Assembly: GCA_018296165.2 (NCBI GenBank)
Contig: JACKQL020000030.1
Location: 496,001-560,000 of the forward strand
Source: Termitomyces sp. T153
Lineage: Eukaryota; Basidiomycota; Agaricomycetes; Agaricales; Lyophyllaceae
DNA length: 64,000 bases
Reading direction: 5' to 3'
A program made the position numbers and the translations under genes. The notes below the pieces were generated by a model. The model was not told the origin of the DNA. It searched no databases and was given only the letters and a program-made list of their open reading frames with translations. Positions 60,803-64,000 of the stretch are shown here, piece after piece. The number at the start of each line of letters is the position of its first letter. Position 1 is the first letter of the stretch.

Positions 60803-60810
60803 TCCTTATA
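60803..60810 (-). promoter_or_regulatory. Possible TATA box of the sugar transporter gene
   Basis: On the minus strand this reads TATAAGGA, about 80 bp upstream of the ATG at 60727. The motif match is weak. Confidence 0.3.
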
Positions 60811-60814
60811 AGTA

Positions 60815-61400
60815 TCTTCAGACCATCATCACTGATCCAGACCTAAAGCAAGCTGTCCGGGAGAACGAATGACCATCCAGGGGAATACATGTTCCTGGAA
60901 TGCTTCTTCTGCTGCATTGATAAAGGAAGGTTGTGAGCACGTGTGTACATGCGTTTTAGGGAACCTTGAGCAAGCGTGAGCAAGCCGCAATCGACAATAA
61001 AGTTGGATTTGCCAAGTCGCGCATATCTCAAGTTCTACGATAGAACACGGCATCTGGGAGGGCGCACTGCACAAATGGACATGCACGTGTAAGTATTCGA
61101 GCTAGCTGCTCGATAATTGACGGAGCTCCAGGCGCAGTTTGAGAGGTTTGAGTAGCCGTAATCATGAGCGCGAAAGAGGCCATACTTGCTACACGCAAGT
61201 TGTGCCTTCGGTCCGATATAAACCTTTTCTATTTGACGTTATTTGTCTGCTTTTCCTCTTCCGTAACTCAAATTACTTACGTGCTATTCCTTCCTTTGTT
61301 CTTCCTTATATACATCTCTCCTCCTCCTCTTCTTTTCCTGTGTGCTCTTTATGTTGAATCAGGATTTTCTTACATCTTTTCCCTCTTCACTTGATATTCT
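60815..61400. other. Intergenic upstream of the transporter, nothing recognised
   Basis: CpG content is normal to about 61.35 kb, with a pyrimidine-rich stretch at 61240-61390. No gene is recognised. CpG depletion begins again at about 61.4 kb. Confidence 0.45.
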
Positions 61401-64000
61401 AGCCTTAAAAAATTCCCAGGAACATTGTCAAGTCACATCTGTCATCTTGAAGACTTCTTCACCTTTTGTTCATTCTCTGCATCTGTCTTGCCTCTAAAAC
61501 TATATAAAACATTGTTAGTTTCCTCTCTATTTTCTGTGATCTCATCCTGGTAGAATTATCTCTTGGCAGCATATATTAATTTCAAACTTGCATTGGTAGA
61601 GTAATCACTGAGAAGTTGGCAAAAGACTGCATCTGTAACAGTAATATTTCCAAGGGAAACCATTCTTTTTCTGTCCAGACATGAGATCAGTGGTGACATT
61701 GTATCATAGTGCCCACATGTTAATGGTGTTAGGTAATGTTCCTTATGGCCTGACCAACAAAGCCTTCTTAAGAGCATGTGGATGGGTGGTGGCTTCCCAG
61801 CAGCATTGAAATAACCCAAATGGTGTTTCAAGTGTTTTCCACACAGGTGCACTTAGTCAGAGTCAAAACCCTGACTTTGCACTCACAGATCATGTGACTC
61901 ACTTTGGGATGCAATGGTGCCAGCTGAGCCACTGTGCCCCCTGTGAACCTAGTTTCTGACAATGCTCTGCTTGCTTGTGATGAGCTCCAAAATGTTATCA
62001 CCCAACCCACTCTAGGTGCATAAAGGAAACAATGAAGGAAATTAGTAACAGACAAAGAAAGGGCTACTAGGCTAATATAAGAGGTGAGTCAAATACTAGG
62101 CTATGCAGAAAGGATTTGACTGATATATTCAACTATGCAGCAGTAAGCAATCATCAGGAAGAAAATGGATATAAAAAAGAAGTATGGGAACAGGAAATCT
62201 AGACTGTTTGCAACAAAAGGAGAAACATGGTACCAAAATTGGTAAGACTGTAGGTAGTAAGCTAACAATGGATGGAAGTTTAGTATTTACTATTGGCAGA
62301 ATGGAGTGTATGTAATGTTTCTGTTACAGTTTGTGCAGCTTGTGGTTCATGCTCCATAAGTCAAAACCAGTCATTAGTTCTGTCTACAAAGTATGAAGTA
62401 AGGTGCTGCCTTATGTAAGTAAATGTATAGTACTTTTAGGGATAGCATCACATGATGCTATCCATATAATTAAATAATAATAGATTTACTAGAGAAAGAT
62501 GAAGCAAGTAATAGCCACTCCATTACATACCTCGGTAGTGGTCACAGCCACTAACAAGAAAGGCCCCTCCTCAGTTGGGGCTGCACTTACAGAGGGAGCC
62601 ACTGGCAAGGGCTCCTATATAGCAGCCAAGAGGCTCTCACTGCCTCTGCAGGTTGGTGCAAGAGGTGAGTAAAGATACCATCCTCATCAAAGCACAGCCA
62701 TTCAGCTGCATTAAAAGGAGAGTGGCCTCTGGTCTCATGGATTTGGAGGAGCACATGAAAGTCCTCCCAGTTGTCAGCAGTGGGGATATACCACCCATTG
62801 TACCCCTGTACTGCAGGGGGTACCCCAATGGTTCAGAGTCAACAATGGCATTCATTGTCAACCCACATGAACAAGTCTGCATGAATTGCACTCCTGGACC
62901 AATGGTGATTGAGGAAGCATATGCTATAAGTATATGCATGATTTACTCAGGAGGGAGGCACACAGTTGGCTAGGAGGTGACATATCACCTCCATCTCACT
63001 CAAACTGTTGATTTGCATAGGCAGCACTTGCAGCCTACACAGAGTGAAAGTGTAGGATGCAATTGGATTAAACTCTCCTACACTGAATTGATAATTGTTG
63101 GCCACCCCTTGATAGAGATGCAGTTGAGCAACTACCATAGCAAACAGCCTCATATAGGCCATTTGTGCATGCAGAGTAGTTGGGGCCAGTGCCTGACCTA
63201 AAATGTAACCAAAGACCAAACATCAGTCTATGCACAATGAGGCATCAATGGCTACACCTGAGTACATGTTCTGTGAACCTGGGTGGCCATGGTGCAGGAT
63301 GTACTGTGCCCATGCATCAATGTCAAAGTGACAGCTGATTAGGACTTAATTAAGTTCCACTCCTTGCATATTGTTATCTGTGTGGCCAAGCATGGCTGAC
63401 AAACATGAAGGTAAGGGGACCAGTATCCAATGATGGTCTCCTCTAGACAGAGATGTTTCCAACTCTGCTGGGGTTAGCTCCATGACCTGCTGCATAGTGT
63501 GGTCTCTCAAAACTAGAGCTGTATAGAAGGAGATCTGATGGAACACCACTTTGTTCCCAATGAAAACTGCAGTGGTTGTTAGTGACCAGTAGAAGTTGGG
63601 GTGTAGAATACCCCTGAAGTCATTCTGGTGCTTAAAGCACCTGCAAACCAATGTGGTATCCCAGCCATCTGGTAGGCAGCCAAGCACTATATCATTTCAA
63701 TGCTTAAGGTCCAACTTAGACTTCTCAGCATTAATAGCTAACAGCCATCTGGCATTAGTGTTGTGCCGCTCCTTGCAACAATGCTCAGTAGCATCATCAT
63801 TGGAATCACTGTCCAAGATACATCATTTGGATGTAGGGACATCATTATCATCACTACCTGAGTTGGATGCTGCTATGACACCCACCATTGCTTGGACAGC
63901 TGACTGCTAGGTGACAAAGAATTCTTCATCATGGGGATCCCATTGCACTGGCCTAAACTCCTGAGGGAGCACACCAGGCATAACATAGGTCCTCAATTTG
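61400..64000. other. CpG-depleted decayed sequence to the window end
   Basis: Protein-like frames occur on the minus strand (61852-61556, 62939-62637, 63219-62947, 63687-63346) and may be pieces of one decayed element gene. I recognise no domain. Competing plus-strand frames (62653-62973, 63596-63910) cover the same positions. No LTR termini or target duplications were seen. Confidence 0.4.

Overview
This window looks like an Agaricomycete (mushroom-forming basidiomycete) chromosome segment. Supporting signs are split genes with 50-60 bp introns, gene families typical of that class (a 7-TM membrane protein, fast-evolving F-box proteins, a GH11 xylanase, a subtilase with short introns, an MFS sugar porter), and KDZ, Ty1/copia and Ty3/gypsy elements of the basidiomycete type. 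The species cannot be named from the sequence alone.

The DNA has two compositional states. Two gene islands have normal CpG content: about 9.5-25.7 kb and 56.7-61.4 kb. The rest (about 0-2.9, 4.1-9.5, 25.7-56 and 61.4-64 kb) is strongly CpG-depleted, with CpG sites turned into TpG/CpA, and consists mostly of decayed mobile elements. This is the signature of 5-methylcytosine deamination or a RIP-like process. The exceptions inside the decayed parts are younger insertions: a CpG-rich solo LTR at 2935-4082 and a 908-bp insert at 40313-41220.

Layout. 1-9.5 kb: decayed repeats hit by solo LTRs of two families (2935-4082, 5289-5960, 6477-7552), each flanked by its own perfect 5-bp target duplication. 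9.5-25.7 kb: 7-TM gene (-), thiolase pseudogene (-), F-box-like gene with a frameshift (+), an unrecognised ORF pair split by a single TAG (-), secreted GH11 endoxylanase (+), Tc1/mariner relic (-), secreted S8 subtilase (-), F-box gene (-). 25.7-36.2 kb: tRNA-like SINE units, a copia-type LTR carrying a nested gypsy-type solo LTR, and a decayed KDZ transposase with a Ulp1-like protease domain. 36.2-47.4 kb: a Ty3/gypsy element (-) split by a complete Ty1/copia element (+), which is itself split by a 908-bp LTR-like insert, giving a three-level nest with target duplications at both inner levels. 47.4-56.7 kb: repeats and a decayed unknown gene. 56.7-61.4 kb: remnant of a secreted protein with a fungal cellulose-binding module (CBM1), then an MFS sugar transporter (-). 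61.4-64 kb: decayed sequence.

The functional theme of the islands is external nutrient use: a secreted xylanase, a secreted protease, a CBM1 relic and a sugar importer. They are not an operon and no co-regulation can be shown. I found no convincing new multi-gene system. The most informative structures are the element nest, the mosaic of CpG decay, and the KDZ-Ulp1 relic.
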